This document shows, one piece after another, positions 33,601-44,493 of a stretch of 64,000 nt of DNA (position 1 is its first letter; every line of letters starts with the position of its first letter). Position numbers and translations under genes: made by a program. The notes beneath the pieces are model-generated. The model had not been told where the DNA came from. It saw only the letters and a list, made by a program, of their open reading frames with translations, and did no database searches. Location: NCBI GenBank assembly GCA_028641055.1, contig CM054062.1, forward strand, positions 19,959,639-20,023,638, in the 5' to 3' direction. Origin of the DNA: Alopecurus myosuroides (taxonomy: Eukaryota > Streptophyta > Magnoliopsida > Poales > Poaceae).

Positions 33601-33653
33601 CCTCTCAAAAAAGAATCCTTATCCACATGATGAACACTAACAAATTTCTCCGT
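30609..33653 (-). CDS. MULE transposase (mudrA type)
   Basis: One uninterrupted frame of about 1,014 codons in the last exon. Numbering from the GTG at 33626: a PB1-like N-terminal fold (about 18-95); an acidic linker; the MuDR DNA-binding region (278-355, GICKGVKF to CVATHMC); and the MULE DDE core with D495 in SVDGTF, D558 in ISDRHQG and E665 in NMAECFNN, including WCMRHF. A SWIM zinc finger follows (C774, C776, C788, H790), then a zinc-knuckle-like CGACNGEGH-x6-C and a Gly/Arg/Gln-rich tail. The exon begins at 33653 after acceptor TTTTTAG. No ATG is in frame before residue 21; the first codon is ACG where ATG would give a natural start. It transposes the element by cutting and joining in the nucleus. 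All catalytic residues are present. Confidence 0.9.
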   Translation of the reverse strand, partial: TEKFVSVHHVDKDSFLRGNVDHDPEEVVLMFDRNPSYAELVDKVRIELNWMEPNDVVELVGRHNVGTGMHSRWKVMPLNSEARWSAYKDIVAESQDKARELFATKKVDPLMQFDLNRSASQSDVRSPIRNEPFDEHEVYVTSSSPPPMTQHDMSQPTMTQHEIHRSPNPSQDDLDVSSEDDELEDELHTNDVGDVEAYCLQEDMDPLTPYNRCYANDSDDEGPEEDVDEDGLTAREAEVFKKVVGRDHRTSLFHDLSLADKAVVDGGTSKMLGPRPSSKKDMDPQKYGICKGVKFESLLELKTWLKEYAVKYYRPFKVGHSDSKVRYTVKCEEANKGCPWIVHARPWKGGPQWEITSCVATHMCGGKDSDDIEVKNDHRQLTSDFIGYRLSTEISSFPSYSIGAIIDTVKALFGYTVKYGKAWKAKQAAFKMLYGDWEEAYNRLPRMLGAMAATNPGMVVVVEPFGTKTREYKGANVRVFGRAFWAFGQCIRAFKHCRPVISVDGTFLTGQFQGTLLVAIAHDANDRLLPLAFALVTAENQDNWEWFMYQVRTKIFEPQREVCVISDRHQGILHAMEIDIPGFPRLHHRWCMRHFVSNFYRACGNKELSDDLKDCCLAFTESHFARLYNRLLVLTTSAGGQEFLHRHEEMTHKWARAFDIDGRRYGDMTSNMAECFNNVLKGVRALPVTAIVQYTFDKLNVYFQKYSEETDDQIEGKNKLKKKYKYPPEADKWIEYQQRKADSQTAQCFDNDEWIYQVNEPGGTTVGGVQHGGRAFKVWLKKCECSCMRPQLLPLPCSHLRTAARIRKVGVNNPLTVRLEEYSIEATKETWAARFHPYYDQSQWPEYHGIQLWPDPALKVQTRGRRRTKRFRNDMDAWGRGGLREWGPQHFQEPREPLRCGACNGEGHNNRGGRCRRNKRSRGNDASTSQQGGSQQDGTQHGGHGGGGNTSQQDGSQHGGHGGGGNASHQRGIHHGARGGGRGSGRGGRVSMFDELRGGRRTRTRGGGGTRGRR

Positions 33654-34190
33654 CTAAAAAATAATTACAACAACACAACAAAATTTTATCATCAAATAAA
33701 TTTATACACATTCACCATTGAATTCAAGCTACTAAATAATACTACCATACATATCACTAACTACATCTAACCCTAAGCATAATGCTAACTATTTAACACT
33801 AACCATAATTAATATAGCCCACTAACCATATCTAGCTAAAAAAATAATTCCTAACATGGAAATCATGTGCACACCACTATATAGCTCTCATACACAAACA
33901 TTGAGCATTTCAACCACAAATTTGCCCTCATATGCAAAAAGTAGGGTTTCCTAGATCTACACAAAATGTCAACTCTAATTGCAAAAATTAATTGGACACA
34001 AAGCTTAAGCATAGGGGAAATACCTCTTGAACAAAGGGGGGACCAAAATCTACCAAGTATAGACCAAGAAATGGATAGATTTGGGAGTGGGGGGACTTTG
34101 GGGAGTGAGAGGGAGAGAGAAAATGAAGTCAACCCGTGGAGGAAGAAGAAGTGGGGTGGAGAGAGAGGGGGGGGGGGTCAGGCTGGCTTT
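33654..34190 (-). other. Leader and 5' intron of the transposase gene
   Basis: On the minus strand a C/T-rich leader from about 34190 to 34024 ends at a donor-like CAAGAG|GTATTTC. The acceptor TTTTTAG at 33654-33660 precedes the coding exon. The leader has no in-frame ATG; a TGA near 34132 closes the frame. Confidence 0.45.
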
Positions 34191-34199
34191 TTTGCATTT

Positions 34200-34446
34200 C
34201 CTGGGGGCACCGCGCCGAGGCACGGGGCGCTACCCTTCAAGGGACCGCGCCGCGGCACGGGGCGCTACATGAGCGTACCTGGCTGACGTGGCAGGGTGCA
34301 CCGCGCCGGGTGCTGCGGCGCTACCCTTCAGACCACCACGCCGCGGTGTTGGCCGCTATGCTCTTGGGTCAAACTCGAAAATAGTTTGGCTTTGGGTCTA
34401 TTTTGTGCTGAAGATCTTTCCCAGGGTTATTTTTGTAAATTTTCAC
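34200..34446 (-). repeat. Right terminal inverted repeat of MULE
   Basis: The partner of 25590-25836, ending TTTTTGTAAATTTTCAC. It has four CACCGCGCC...GGCGCTACC-type units. It probably drives the transposase gene on the minus strand. Confidence 0.9.
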
Positions 34447-34760
34447 CATGCATGCCCCGTCGTGCACTTAGGTTAGCTTGAGTGTTCCCTTCAGAGATTA
34501 TTAAAGTCTATGCGTCGAGTATAGAGTTCTTATTCTTGAAGTCTGAATCCATTTTCAAAAGCGATTGAATTTGTACATTTGTAACGCATTAAAGCAATAT
34601 GGACTTTTTAGAAATCGACAGTGACTTTTGAAGATCTCAATACGACTGAGAACTATAACCAAAGTGAGATGAAACATCAATGTATCACTACTTGAGCTGT
34701 TTGGCAGACGCTGCCCGATCGACGTCCGCTAATAACTGAAGATCTTTTCCTAGGTTCGTA

Positions 34761-35116
34761 CTCCCTCCGATTCTTTTTAGTGAGCGCATAACTTTTTTCC
34801 ATTTTTTCCTATTTAGTCTGCGTGTTAGCATTGTTGAGGGATTCTTTCCATCCATACCCTTTTCATTCCGCCGCCTCCTTAACTGCTCGTACCAATCCTG
34901 GACGCATGCAGCATGCAAACAGCTGGAGAGAGAATTAATCGTGCCCAATATTTAAGGAGGTGGAACAGCTCAACCAATTGTTTGCATGCATCAATAACTG
35001 CCCCAGCTTTTACTCCGTAATAAACTAAGGGCAGAATTGTCCCACTTCCTCTCATATTTCACCTCATTGGTATGCGGGCTACACTTAACACGCAGACTAA
35101 AAAGAATCGGAGGGAG
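34761..35116. mobile_element. Stowaway-like MITE, 356 bp
   Basis: Ends CTCCCTCCGATTCTTTTTAG and the inverse AAAAAGAATCGGAGGGAG, with TA on both sides (34759-34760, 35117-35118). Confidence 0.85.
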
Positions 35117-35442
35117 TACAAGACGTCTGTTGCTGCGAGACCAGGAGGAGGTAGCTAGCTGGCGACCGTTCACCAGCTAGCTAGCAAGCTAATTGCAAAG
35201 TAATTTAAGCCTAGCTCTAGCGATTCCAGCTAACCCGCCGACAAATCGTGCGAATTCTGCGGCAACAACGACTGCATCTGCACATGTCGATTCGCTACTG
35301 TCCAGTGTCCACCTCTATCTAGGTTTCTGCGGCAACAACAACTGGCTGGCCGGCTATATTTAGGGACGACAGCTACTATAGGTTAGCAATGCTGACTTTG
35401 CCGAGATAATTGGTGTGGTTTTAATTAACCTAAGAACTACTA

Positions 35443-35545
35443 CTCCCTCCGATCCATATTAATAGGTCCTGAAGTGGATGTATCTAGCCATGTTTTATTG
35501 CTAGATACATCCACTTCAGCACATATTAATATGGATCGGAGGGAG
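35443..35545. mobile_element. Stowaway MITE, 103 bp foldback
   Basis: Ends CTCCCTCCGATCCATATTAA and its inverse TTAATATGGATCGGAGGGAG with TA duplications. The whole element folds into one hairpin (TGAAGTGGATGTATCTAG pairs with CTAGATACATCCACTTCA). Confidence 0.9.
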
Positions 35546-36071
35546 TAGTACATTAGCTAGTAGCTATTTCTAGAAGTGTACGTTTCAAGTTTCAACCAAG
35601 ATCTTTAATTTCGAAATATTGCAGCGCACTCTTCGGTGTGGTCCAAAATGTTTAGACGCTGACTGAAGCTGCCGGTGGACTCATGCAGGCCGGCATATAT
35701 AGATCCCACGAGAGAGTATCTACAGTTGGAGAGAGCTTTGTTACCGGTTTTTTACCTCCGAGTCCCACTGTTGACGCCGCCGGTAAGCTTACATTACATG
35801 ACACATTGACCCAACCGACGGTGTCTCACGAAAAAAAAAGGAGGGCACACAAAAGGTGATGATATCGATAGACCAACAAATATGTACAGAAATTATAGTT
35901 GCCCAACCAACTTTGTACCAACCCTTACTTTTCAATTGTGAGCCGGTAACTCTAGACTGTTCATTGGTGGAGCTTGCCATTTTCATATAGGCTGGTCAGT
36001 GTTGGGGCGGAGCGAGGCTTTGATCACTGAGGATGGGGCCGTGGGGTAGGGTGAAGACGACAATGATAACT
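35546..36071. other. Spacer, nothing recognised
   Basis: No gene or element ends recognised. A short minus-strand frame at 35789-35986 has no domain I know. Confidence 0.35.
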
Positions 36072-36877
36072 CAAGATATATGAACATAAATTTATACTCT
36101 TACAAATATATTTATAGGAAGAAAGCTACACCTCGGTTGATTCGGTGTGTAGGTCTACTACTACTACCAGACGCGTGGAACAAGTCGATTGATAGATGTA
36201 TGTCTCTTCATTCATGAAGGATGACAGAACTCACAAGTAAAACAAAATTGAGCAAGACAGCTTGGTTTTATTGATTAATAGATGAAAAGGTATATTTAAT
36301 TAAAACAGATAAATTGCAACCAGTACGGACTACATGGATCTCAATGGTAAAGAAATAAATTAGATTAAAGCAGGGATCTTAATGATAAAGGTCTGGCAAT
36401 TTCTAATTGATCAATTAACTTCTTACCCTTTAACCACTAATTTGTAATCGATCGAAAGAAGACCAAACTGATGGTGTACTTCCCTCAAAAAAAAAAAAAA
36501 AAATCTGATGGTGTACTAGGGTATACTTGTTACAGCACACGATACCTGCAGGTTTAGTCCCTATAACCTTTGTATTCCAACAATTGTGCTAAACTTTGCA
36601 TTCAAACAATTGTTGTAAACTTTACAATGTACTACAGTTTAATATTCGACCGGTTCATGTGTATTGGTGCATGTTTGTGAACTTACTATATATGTGTTGA
36701 TTGTTGCTGTAGCACGTGTACGTAGGGCTAATTAGTCTGTTTAGCCTGTAATTAGCATATCAAATCGGTAAATAGAAAATGCAGAACATATCACAAACGG
36801 AACTAGAGACATAACCGTTGCCGATGGAGCGCACAATAGTAACGGAGTATGTGGGCCTCCATTGTCCAGAAGAAGAC
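36072..36877 (+). repeat. Tandem duplication, copy 1
   Basis: A unit of about 806 bases from 'caagatatatgaacataaat' to the base before the next copy. Shared landmarks with copy 2 include 'ccagacgcgtggaacaagtc', 'aatcgatcgaa', 'acgtgtacgt' and 'gacataaccgttgccgatgg'. An A-run of 17 interrupts copy 1 at about 36487. Confidence 0.85.
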
Positions 36878-37690
36878 AAGATATATGAACATAAATTTAT
36901 ACTCTTAGATACATATATTAATAGGAAGAAAACTACAACTCGGTTGGTTAAGTGTAGGTCGGCTACTACTACCAGACGCGTGGAACAAGTCGATTAATAT
37001 ATGTATGTCCCTTCATTCTTGAAGGATGACAGAAGTCTCAAGTAGAACAAAATTGAGCAAGACAACATGGTTTTATCTATTAATAGGTAAAAAGGTATAA
37101 TGAAAATCAGAGAAAATTGGACAACACGGATCTCAATGATAAAGAAATAAATTAGACTATATAGTGGGGATCTTAATGATAAAGGTCTGACAATTTCCAA
37201 TTGATCAATTAACTTCTTGCCCTTTAACCGCTAATTTGTAATCGATCGAATGAAAACCAAACTGATTGTGTACTAGGGTATACTTGTTACCACACACGAC
37301 GCCTGCAGGCTTAGTCCCTATAGCCTTTGTATTCAAACAGTAGCTATAACCTTGGTATTCAAACAATTGATGTAAACTTTGTATTCCAACAATTGTGCTA
37401 AACTTTGTATTCAAATAATTGTTGTAAACTTTACAGTGTATCGCAGTTAAATATTCGACTAGTTCATGTGTATTGCTGAATGTTTGTGAACTTGATATAT
37501 GGGTTGATTGTCTATGATATTTATGAAATGGGTATTATTGTTGTAGCACGTGTACGTGGGGATAATTAGTCTGTTTAGCCTGTAATTAGCATCTCAAACG
37601 GGCGAATAGAAATGAGCATCGTTAAATGCAGAACATATCACAAACGGTACTAGAGACATAACCGTTGCCGATGGAGCGCCACAATGGTAA
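36878..37690 (+). repeat. Tandem duplication, copy 2
   Basis: Second copy of the 0.8-kb unit, with substitutions and small indels. Neither copy has a convincing gene. An extra 'attcaaacaa' block near 37330-37400 is partly multiplied. Confidence 0.85.
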
Positions 37691-37889
37691 CGAGGTTGTG
37701 GGCCCTCCATTTCTCGGAGGCACTCTCATTAGCAACATGCGAATAAATTTTTACGAATGAGCTCCTTCACATTAGTGACCGGGCTTGGGACACACACCTT
37801 TTTTCGTTTTCGGTAAGGGTTTTCACCCCTTTCCATAGTGTTGTTGTGTACCAGTGTTCCTCCTCACTAAGTGGCTCTTTCAAAATAAT

Positions 37890-40800
37890 CACTACGGGAA
37901 AGACGCAAAACGCCGACGGCTCAACTACCGTCGGGGAAACCCTAAACCCCGTCGGCGTATGCATAGGTCGACGACCCCGTCGGCGTATGCCCCGTCGGCG
38001 TATGCATCCCTTCGGCGCAAACTGGGATATGCCGACGAGGAAGCTGTCGACGTATAGGCAGGGTAAAATTATTTCATTGATTTTTATTTTTTTTGAATTT
38101 TTTCTGCATTTTTCTTATTTCACTTGTTTAACCACTTAATCACAATATAGTCACATTATCTTTATCTCTAACCATTTTTAATTTTAATCTAAATTACTCG
38201 CTTCTACTAGCATTCCCGACCGGTCACCCAAATCATGAGATTGCTCGAGCCTCAGCACGCTTAACTTCGTAGTTCTTTCCCTCTGAGCTACCTAGAAACA
38301 ATGGATGTGTTGCTCACAATATTATCCAATCAATCCTGTTAACCCTTGGACCATAATGTCACACTCTTTTATTTTGTGAATTTAAACAATTATTTAAATA
38401 AAAAAATAATAACTAATAATAATCTTGAATTCAAATAATCTTGAATTTAAATAATAATTAACATTTTTGCTTTTTCTATTTAATATTGAATAATTCATAT
38501 CTATACATTCGTAAATCAAAATTTGACAAATAATATGTCTATATCGATTAGAAAAATGAGAGAAATTCAAATATGACATCCATATAATATTTTTCATCGT
38601 GTACAAGACTTTTTTTCCTTTTCATTGTAAAAAAATCCATTTTCCATTTTCCGAGTGAAAAAATGGTTTTTTTTATGAAGGACCAAATACAAATATGTTG
38701 CAAAACTTGAGAGGTACAATTTTTGAAAATACTAGACCATGTTATATGCACAAATAAACAATTTGTTTCCTACGAAAATGTTTCGATCCACCTCTTTTGA
38801 AAAACAAAAGTTTCTGCCGATTTCGTTGGAAACCGGTTAAATTTGAACTGTAGGTACCTCATAGTGTGCTCATGATTTTTGGAAAAATCATTTTTAGATA
38901 CACAACTAACTATTTATCAATATTCAACCCCTATCTACGAACGGTCATGCCCGCCGTCTTGACTCTTTCCTCAAACCGGTTTAGAAATTTCCCAACAATT
39001 CAAAACAACCCAAAATGATGTAAGACCATCGCGTGATGTAATTATATATGTCCTAGTATACACAAAAAATAATAAACTTGGAATACGACAATTTTCTTGA
39101 AAATGTGTTCACAAAAATATGCTATCTCCTCCAAACATTTCAGGGTTTCGGGCCAAATGACGGGTGTTATGGTCAAATCCATGGCATAGTTTGTTTAAAT
39201 GTGCCCATATTCCACACAAAACATGCATCTTGGAAGCACGGACAATATTGACGGAGGAAGTTTTCCTTTTCATTGAATAAAAAAACCATTTTCTATTTTT
39301 CGAGTGTAAAAAATGGTTTTTTTAAGGACCTACCACAAATATGTTGCAAAACTTGAGAGCTACAGTTTTTGAAGATACTAGACTATGTTATATGCACAAA
39401 TAACCCATTTGTTTCCTATGAAAAGGTTTCCATACACCTCTTTTGAAAAACACAAGTTTCTGCCGATTCTGGTGGAAACTGGTTAAATTTGAACTACAGG
39501 TGCATCGTAGTTTGCTCATGATTTTTGGCAAAATCATTTTTATTTACACAACTACCTATTTCAGCATAGATACACCAAGAGTTTATCAATATTCAACTGC
39601 TAGCTACGAAAGGTCATGCCCGCCGTCTTGACCTTTTCCTCAAACAAGCTTAGAAAATTCCAAAAAATTCAAAACAACCCAAAAATGATGCAAGACCTTC
39701 GCGTGGTGTCATTATATATATCCTAGTATACATTAAAAATAATAAATTTGGAATACGATAGTTGTGTTGAAAATGTGTTCACAAAAATATGCTATCTCCT
39801 CCGAACATTCCATGGTTTTGGGCCAAATGACGGGTGTTATGGTCAAATCCATGGCATAGTTTATTTAAATGTACCCATATTCCACACAAACATACATCTT
39901 GGAATCACGGACAATGTTGATATAGGAAGTTTTCCTTTTCATTGAATAAAAAAAACATTTTCTACTTTCCGAGTGTAAAAATTGGATTTTTTTTGTGTGA
40001 AGGACCTACCACAAATATGTTGCAAAACTTGAGAGATACAATTTCTGAAAATACTATACCATATTATATGCACAAATAACCAATTTGTTTCCTATGAAAA
40101 GGTTTCCATCCACCTCTTTTGAAAAACACAAGTTGCTGCCGATTCAGTTGGAAACTAGTTAAATTTGAACTACATGTGCATCGTAGTTTGCTCATGATTT
40201 TTGGCAAAAATAATTTTTAGGTACACAACTACCTATTTTATCATAGATACACCAAGGGTTTCTCAATATTCAACCCCTAGCTACGAACGGTCAGGCCCGC
40301 CGTCTTGACTTTTTCCTCAAACCGGTTTAGAAAATTCCAGAAAATTCAAAACAACCCAAAATGATGCAAGACCTTCGCGTAGTGTCAATATATATGTCCT
40401 AGTATACACCAAAAATAGTAAACTTGGAATACGATAGTTGTGTTGAAAATGTGTTCACAAAAATATGCTATCTCCACCGAACATTCCAGGGTTTCAAGCC
40501 AAATGACGGGAGTTATGGTCAAATCCATGGCAGAGTTTGTTTAAATATGCCCATATTCCACACAAACATGCATCTTGGAAGAACTGATAATGTTGACTGA
40601 GGAAGTTTTCCATTTCATTGAATAAAAAAACCATTTTCTAATTTCCGAGTGTAAAAAATGGTTTTTTTGTGAAGGACATACCATAAATATGTTGCAAAAC
40701 TTGAGAGCTACAATTTTTAAAATACTAGACCATGTTATATGCAGAAATAACCAATTTGTTTCGTATGAAAATGTTTTCCTACACCTCTTTTGAAAAACAC

Positions 40801-42007
40801 AAGTTTCTGTCGATTCAGTTGGAAACTGGTTAAATTTGAACTACAAGTGCATCGTAGTTTGCTCATGATTTTTGGAAAAAATAATTTTTAGGTACACAAC
40901 TACCTATTTCGTCATAGGTACACCAAGAGTTTCTCAATATTCAACCCCTAGCTACGAACGATCATGCCCATCGTCTTGTCTTTTTCCTCAAACAGGGTTA
41001 GAAAATTTCAAAAAATTCAAAACAACCTAAAATGATGCAAGACCTCCGCGTGGTGTCCTTATATATGTCCTAGTATAGAACAAAAATAATAAATTTGGAA
41101 TACGATAGTTGTGTTGAAAATGTGTTCACAAAAATATGTTATCTCCTCCGAACATTTCAGGGTTTTGGGCCAAATGACAGGTTTTATTGTCAAATACATG
41201 GAATAGTTAGTTTAAATTTGCCCATATTCCATACAAAAATGCATCTTGGAAGCACGGACAATATTGATGGAGGAAGTTTTCCTTTTCATTGAATAAAAAA
41301 GCCATTTTCTATTTTTCGAGTGTAAAAAATGGGGTTTTTTGTGAAGGACCTACCACAAATATGTTGCAAAACTTGAGAGTTACAATTTTTGAAAATACTA
41401 GACCATGTTATATGCACAAATAATCAATTTGTTTCCTATGAAAAGGTTTCCATCCACCTCTTTTGAAAAACACAAGTTTCTACCGAGTCAGTTGGAAACT
41501 GGTTAAATTTAAACTACATGTGGATCGTAGTTTCCTCATGATTTTTAACAAAAATCATTTATAGCTGCACAACTACCTATTTCGTCATAGATACACCAAG
41601 AGTTTCTTAATACTCAACCCCTAGCTACGAACGGTCCTGCCCCGGAGCCCTTTTCGACGAAACTGTTGACCCTTTATTGTTAATTCCATTCTTAATCATG
41701 ATTTGTTTTGAATAAAGTAGCTTGAACAATATGCATTATGATGTAGATATGTTTCTCTTTTTCGAAATGAGGTAAAGAACGCCGAAATCCGAATTCGTAT
41801 GCAAAAGTTACACTCAAAACGGTGAATAGCTCAAAAATAAAACGTAGGCCGACGGCTTGCCGTCGACGTAGGCAAAAAAAATATGTATAGGCCGACGGCA
41901 TTGCCGTCGGCATAGGTTATTTTTTTTTGCATTTTGGATTAGCATGTCGTGTATACGCCGACGGCCACGACTTTTCCCCGTCGGCGTATTGCGGTTCTCC
42001 TATAGTG
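37890..42007. mobile_element. Non-coding CACTA element with internal satellite
   Basis: Starts CACTACGGGAAAGACGC and ends with the inverse GCGGTTCTCCTATAGTG, with the 3-bp duplication AAT on both sides (37887-37889, 42008-42010). Subterminal GCCGACGG/CCGTCGGC motifs crowd both ends (37910-38055, 41845-41990). No transposase or other gene is present. Most of the interior is a tandem array of about 670-bp units. Confidence 0.9.
38580..41645 (+). repeat. About 4.5 tandem copies of a 670-bp unit
   Basis: The landmark 'ttttcattgaataaaaaa' or a close variant recurs at about 38620, 39268, 39934, 40611 and 41281, spacing about 650-677 bases. Other landmarks repeat in step: 'ttgcaaaacttgagag', 'gctcatgatttttgg', 'cctagctacgaacggtca' and 'atgctatctcctccgaacat'. 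The last copy is cut short. Short frames such as those starting MEYDSCVENVFTKICYLL recur once per unit and are not genes. Confidence 0.93.
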
Positions 42008-42413
42008 AATCATCTTGGTCAAGCCAATAAAAAATCCTAACATGCTAAATACTAGTTGTTGGGATTGATAGATGAATGGTCTGGATCGAATGTGCAGAGT
42101 TACATTTTTACCTTTTTTACCTAATTTATTGTTATACTTTGGTAATACAGTTTACAAGTCTCTTTCCTGACAAAGTTATTGACACACACATTCTTCCTTT
42201 GATAAAGCGGAACAACTTATTTATCCTTATAATTTTTGGAAATTCCTTGCTTCAAGCATCTGTTAGTAGTGCTAGTTTAGATTTTCAGTGGCAATAAAGA
42301 AATTCATCATAGCCTACTTTCCAAAATAACAAAAGGCTATTACTCCTTGTTTCACCATTTTCATGATTTCTTTGGCTGAATTTATAGCATAGAGTTTCAC
42401 AATTAGGCAATTA

Positions 42414-42516
42414 CTCTATCCGTCCCATATTATTTCACACTAAAATGGATGTATCTGTACTTATTTTAGTGCTAGATGTATCATTTTAGCGTCAAGTAAT
42501 ATGGAAACGGAGTGAG
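42414..42516. mobile_element. Stowaway MITE, 103 bp
   Basis: Ends CTCTATCCGTCCCATATTA and the inverse TAATATGGAAACGGAGTGAG, with TA on both sides. The interior forms a hairpin around 'atggatgtatctgtac'. Confidence 0.8.
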
Positions 42517-43638
42517 TATAATTTATCAAATGTTGTTGCCATTTTCATAAAATGTTCTCGCCGTCCTGGTCCATATTCCACGAGGTGAACATTGCTGGAG
42601 CTGAATCTCTCGGCTTCTTTGTTTTACCTTTAGCTATCTCTGGACTCAGACTGAACTACACAATTACAAGGTGTTTTGGCGTTGTCTGCCTCACACCGCC
42701 GAATCTTTTTCTTTTATCTATTCTCTTGGTTGTGAATACAACTTGGTACATGCATGCTTTAATTAAGTAACAAAGCTTACCTGTTACTAACTCAGCACTC
42801 ACGCTACTAATAGCACGACCTAGTCTAGTGGATGCATACACATATTCGACTAACTCACTACTTGATCTGAGATCCAGGCAACTCGGAAACACACGTTACA
42901 GCTAGGCAGTTTCTTGACTAATTTAACATGACCGACTCACTTGGCTAGCTCACGTGCAGCCCAATTGGTCTCAATTCTCAACATTTGCACGGTTACACTG
43001 CAGCTTCACACCGCTAGTTCACGTCCTATGATATTTAATATTTTTGTAGCATTGTGACTTTGCTCATGTGTCTGTTGTTGCGCAACTAGGCAGATTATGT
43101 GTTGTTTTGTGAAGTTTTTCTTTTCTTAAACTCGGGCTTTACATACTAAGCAGCAACCATGAGCTATTTGGTACGCTGATCTATCGGCTTTGGATCAAGC
43201 CGGCAACAAATTGAACATGTTTTCCATTTCGGCTTAGAAACATATTTAAGCTGCACTATTGTTGTGAAGTGCATTTATTTTGAATTTAACTCGATCTTTG
43301 CATCGTCTATACGAACCGCTCCTGTCAATAATCTATTGTCGGTGAAGTGCATTTATTTTGAATTTGATTCAGTCTTTTGTATCGCGGATATCAACCATGT
43401 ATGATGTCAATGATCGCTTGTGAAAGATCTGAATGAATCATGTGAATATACACTTGTGGAAGAGATGCATTATCTTGTGTGCTACAATATGTCTAAACTG
43501 TAAATGTGTATGCATGAACTAAAATTCTGAAAAACCGTGAGCACAATTTGGTAATAGTAAAGGTAACTGTCGGCAAAACTAGTTAATAGCGAGGGCAATT
43601 CACCAGCTGAAAAAAGTATAAACAACCAACAATAAGCA
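42517..43638. other. Spacer, nothing recognised
   Basis: No gene or mobile-element ends recognised. 'gaagtgcatttattttgaattt' occurs twice (about 43266 and 43335) as a short direct repeat. Confidence 0.35.
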
Positions 43639-43675
43639 TTCCCCGCCGTCCCGGTTTATAGGCCACCCTCATGTC

Positions 43676-44493
43676 CCTGGGTAGGGGTGGAATGAAAACT
43701 CGAAACTCGCGAGCTTAACGAGTACTCGAAAAATCGGCTCGGATTGGCTCGAACTCGGACAGTAATGAGCTCAGCCGAGTTCTATTTTTCAGCTCGTTAA
43801 GTAAACAAGTTTAATGAGTCGAGTTGCAAGTTCTCGATAAACTCGTTAATGCCCTTAAATTTATATGCTAACTCAAAGACGTTAAAGACAAAAATATAGG
43901 AGCATTCAGATCACGGTCTCCAAAATCTACTTGGAGAGGCATCAACGACGAATCCACCTTCTTGTAAGATTGCTCCATAATTAACTGGCTATGTTTTTCA
44001 GTTTCTTAGTGAGCATATCAAGCATATCGAGCTAACTCGAGTATTAATCGAGTCGAGCCAAGCTATAGTTTGTTGCTCATCTATACTTCTTATAAAGTAA
44101 AACCCCACTAACATGCATTAATGATTTTTCTATCTCAACATGCAAGCTATCCATATCATCCACTCTCTTAGCCAATCAATTTTCCATGTCATCTCCACTC
44201 ATATTTATTTACTATTACATGCAAGTTACACATCATCAATTTCTTAAATCATCCAGTTATTCATATTAACAATTTAAAATATATATCTATGATCAATTGA
44301 ATTTTGCATATTCACTTAAAAACATAATTTATTACATCTCTCATAACCTTTTGTTTATAATATACTGTATTTTGTAAAGCGATCACCGCAGCAAAGCGCG
44401 GGGTATCTTTCTAGTTAAGTTAACGAGTCGAGTTGAGCAAGCTCGTTAACAAACGAGTATTTACGAGTTGAGTCGATTCGAGTCGAGCCCAGG
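43676..44493. mobile_element. 'ctcgttaacgag' element nested in Stowaway
   Basis: Bounded by CCTGGG inverted ends and a 3-bp repeat GTC on each side (43673-43675, 44494-44496). The interior is full of short palindromic CTCGTTAACGAG and ACTCGA-type motifs. Without the Helitron it would be about 483 bp. Its superfamily is unclear: a 3-bp duplication fits CACTA or PIF, while the text resembles repeats often filed as hAT MITEs. Confidence 0.5.
44080..44414 (+). mobile_element. Short non-autonomous Helitron, 335 bp
   Basis: Starts TCTATACTTCTTATAAAGT after host A (44079) and ends with a hairpin (CCGC 44386-44389 pairing with GCGG 44398-44401) followed by TTTCTAG before host T (44415). Removal restores a continuous A|T host site within the surrounding element. 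Confidence 0.85.

Larger units (their letters stand above)
25590..34446. mobile_element. Autonomous-looking Mutator-like element (MULE)
   Basis: The element is 8,857 bp with long inverted ends (25590-25836 and 34200-34446, 247 bp each, about 90% alike by eye). It is flanked by a perfect 9-bp duplication CATGCATGC (25581-25589, 34447-34455), the size typical of Mutator. It holds two convergent genes: a plant-mobile-domain gene on the plus strand and a mudrA-type transposase on the minus strand, the arrangement of maize MuDR (mudrA/mudrB). Each gene would start close to one inverted end. Target site CATGCATGC is partly self-complementary, so the duplication should be confirmed against an empty site. 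Confidence 0.93.

Noticed and set aside
39748..41292. Repeated frames starting MEYDSCVENVFTKICYLL
   Set aside because: They recur once per 670-bp unit, drift between copies and end at different places, so they are products of the array.
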